Positions 61,650 to 64,000 of a stretch of 64,000 bases of DNA are shown one piece after another. Both the position numbers and the translations under genes were made by a program. The notes beneath the pieces are model-generated. The model did not search any database and had not been told where the DNA came from. It saw nothing but the letters and a program-made list of their open reading frames with translations. Position 1 is the first letter of the stretch; each line of letters begins with the position of its first letter. Source of the stretch: Helicoverpa zea (lineage: Eukaryota; Arthropoda; Insecta; Lepidoptera; Noctuidae); contig NC_061453.1 of the NCBI RefSeq assembly GCF_022581195.2, positions 14,092,001-14,156,000 of the forward strand, read 5' to 3'.

Positions 61650-64000
61650 TACCCGCACACTACAGAATAAAAAGTTTGCCAACAGTTGATCCGATGTATG
61701 GTTAAATTTGTTTCAAAGAAAATCTCGATTCTATTCAAGTTTTTCATTTGTATTCATCTTTGTACTACCACTCTTTTTGTCTAATTTATGAGGCCAAACA
61801 CACTATCAGTCGACTAAAAGTAGGTATGTAATGTGCCTCGACTAATCACTTAGAATATTTTTTTAAATTCCTTAACATTCAAGTGGAGTCGACCAAAGAA
61901 GCTAGTTTCAAATAAACCTTGGCCAACATCGGTATTCCTAACGCCAAGAAAATTATATATATAGAAAAATCGAAGGGCAGGAACAAGACTATTCCATTTG
62001 GAACAGAGTTGTAAGTCGTTCTTCATTACTGCAGGCCTTGGCCGCAAATCTTTGGAAATTTAAACCGACTTATTAGAAGGAGGATTATTGACTACAGCCC
62101 TCAATTGAAGAGAGCTTAGGAGTTCTTGGCCATCCAATTGAGATGTTTCCGTTGTACTTTCATTAGGAAAATTAAAAAGAAAATTGATTATAGGTACTTT
62201 GTTTTCAGTGTGAATGTTTGTTTTATTTGTTTCACTTTTAGGGTACAACGGCTGGATAGATTGAGGTAAAAAACTATACTATAGTTGCTTGGGAGTTTAA
62301 TTCGTCATTCTTTTGGGTTTTATATAGTAAGTCGAATATTTACATAAGCAACCCGAATTCTTATGTAAAATAGACTACACATAAAAAATTACGACAAGAT
62401 AATCTCTCCAAAAATACCACACGAAGTTATAAGTTATGACAACACAAACAAACAAACCGTTAACTTTCTCAGTATAAACACAGACTTTCGACAAACTAGC
62501 CACAAGAGGAGATTGTACAACTACCCACAAGCCGCTCCGGGTTATTTCAAAGATTAAACTCTGTATTGACTTTTCTGCTTGATACGACTCCAAAATTTGA
62601 TTCATAGTAAATCGGTAAATAACAAAGGTCAATTTTGGGATTATCCTCTTAGTCGGAGAGCTTGTGATCATCGAACCTTCGTCACTATGCTAATTTTGAA
62701 CTTCATTCAAACTTCGTAGAAGTGATCAGTACTTCTACGATCATTCATTTTCACTTTTTGATTGAAACACATCTTAACAAACCTTAACCAACTGTTTTAT
62801 TTTCTGATAAATATTTACAAAAATAGTCCTTTTACTACATGGTATTATAATATATGTACATAATTGTTTTTAACAATAATCGATTTCGTTCGGGTAAAAA
62901 GATCTGTGCCACTCTCCCAACGTAAAACCAATGATGTGTAATACCACCAATCAAACTTTGCGGTAGTCAATCGTTTATACACACTGCATACTTTAAGCTT
63001 TTTTCGGACTTCGTATGGCGAAGGTCTGTCAGCCACGGGCTCTCGGTCTATCTGCGAAATTGCGTGGAAGTAACGTTGGAGCAAATTGGGTAGGGACCAA
63101 CTATTATAGCTGATCTGTCGTCCTTGTGATCAATTTCTAGAACGTCGATTAGGACGCCTTGGACGCTCTATGCCTCCTAATATTATGTGGGATAAATCAG
63201 AAATCATTTTGGGATTTTATTTTACGTGAAAAATTACTGTGGAAGACGAACTTTTAGTATATTTCATGCTGTTTTGCTTTTTAAATTATCGAAGAAAATA
63301 TTTGTGTGAGAATAAAAATGTTTTCTTATATAAAATACGTGACGCTTGTGACACTTCAATTTTCCATAAAAAAGTTTATTACGGAAGACATTAAACTCTT
63401 TTTTTTAATCCTGAAGATGCTCCGTTTTGCTTCCATCTTAAATGACGCGGCATAAAGTCCGTGCATAAAATTAATTAACACTATAAAACTTTGCTAATAT
63501 TATTTAACTTTTTATATTCCCCTAGCATTTTTCTTCGCTCAATATTATTATAGGCCATATAAAATGATTAGTTTAGCAAATAAACCAACAGAAGTAATTT
63601 CAGCGCTGTTAGAAGAATCAAGAATCTAGAATAATGCTTGCTCGACACGCACTTGGCCAATTTTTCGCTATGTGCTACTTATAAAACCAATTTTGTTGTA
63701 TTCAAGTATTATTTACTGTTATAAAGGTACAGATTATGGTAGTGAATAAATTTTAATGTCTTACGTAAGAAAAGCTTTTCCATTTTATATGATTTGCTAA
63801 AATGATCCACGTGATTTCATAAACGGACCTCACGTGAATTAAATAATAAAGCCAAATTTTTACCCTTGTACACTAAAATACCAAAATGAAAATAAAATAT
63901 CACCGTATGAAAACATTGGTATCTACTTTGTATTTTTTTCTTCGAGACAGAACGCAATCGCATCACACCACCAACATTTAAACCAAATCCCTTAAGAATA
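61650..64000. other. No confident gene to window end
   Basis: Minus-strand frames at 61850, 62060, 62375 and 62845 are 62-98 codons. The one at 62060 starts at TTG rather than ATG, the others were not shown to have a supported start, and none shows a recognisable domain. The 62845-63084 frame (KLKVCSVYKRLTTAKFDWWY) could be an exon or TE scrap, but nothing adjacent supports it. Confidence 0.4.

Noticed and set aside
62375..63084. Minus-strand frames of 98 and 79 codons near the right end
   Set aside because: No recognisable domain, no supporting splice sites, compositionally like surrounding AT-rich DNA; kept only as 'no confident gene'.

Overview
The window is nuclear DNA of a moth or butterfly (Lepidoptera), most likely a noctuoid; the family-level call is inference. 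Reasons: AT-rich, TE-dense sequence; tRNA-derived SINEs of the lepidopteran type with GGATGATG-like tails; many Helitrons with TC...CTAG ends; RTE-type LINE 3' ends with (GATGAT)n tails; a BEL/Pao element; and arthropod-style TATA promoters in front of tiny secreted-peptide genes. No rRNA, genuine tRNA, CRISPR or prokaryotic feature was seen.

The host content is a cluster of very small secreted-peptide genes. Family 1 ('MSKL', six intact genes at 8086, 27346, 29278, 38275, 51576 and 56797, plus a decayed one at 58703) has a near-invariant signal peptide. Its C-terminus is a 23-25 residue module, GAFxGxYC-x10-C, directly preceded by Arg (by Arg-Gly in the first module of the 51576 gene). One gene (51576) carries two modules in tandem. 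Family 2 ('MIKLL', intact at 1151 and 18123, destroyed at 29605/33451) has a similar leader and a C-x11-C core. Size, single Cys pair, Arg-preceded C-terminal module and the F-x-G-x(1,2)-C...R...C pattern resemble the lepidopteran ENF/stress-responsive-peptide cytokines (growth-blocking peptide, plasmatocyte-spreading peptide). I infer an expanding, TE-riddled array of ENF/SRP-like stress or immune cytokines; orthology is unproven.

Layout. Unit copy 1 (1-16142) and unit copy 2 (16973-28606) are a nearly identical tandem duplication: family-2 gene, SINEs, a hAT element broken by an RTE LINE, an RTE 3' fragment, a 1.65-kb TIR element, a family-1 gene on the minus strand, and a small TATA-driven transcription unit. 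Copy 1 alone carries an apparently intact Ty3/gypsy element (9028-15835); copy 2 alone carries a 2.29-kb Helitron (24454-26741). From 29.2 to 33.8 kb come a divergent family-1 gene and a family-2 gene split by two TIR elements that contain exact 147-bp tandem repeats. From 33.8 to 37 kb is a decayed LINE with a solo-LTR-like insert and a THAP-exon DNA element nested in it. From 37 to 52 kb is a more diverged unit in which the intergenic segment between the two divergent family-1 genes is inverted and interrupted by a Harbinger-type MITE, Helitrons and a full-length BEL/Pao element (40487-49030) with one 2504-codon gag-pol-env-like frame. From 52 to 58.9 kb are repeats, a broken three-exon gene and the last family-1 gene and pseudogene. 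From 59 to 64 kb I see no confident gene.

Empty versus filled sites among the unit copies resolve many TE boundaries: Helitron between A and T, gypsy with 5-6 bp TSD, BEL with ACAAT TSD, hAT with 8-bp TSD, Harbinger-like with TAA.
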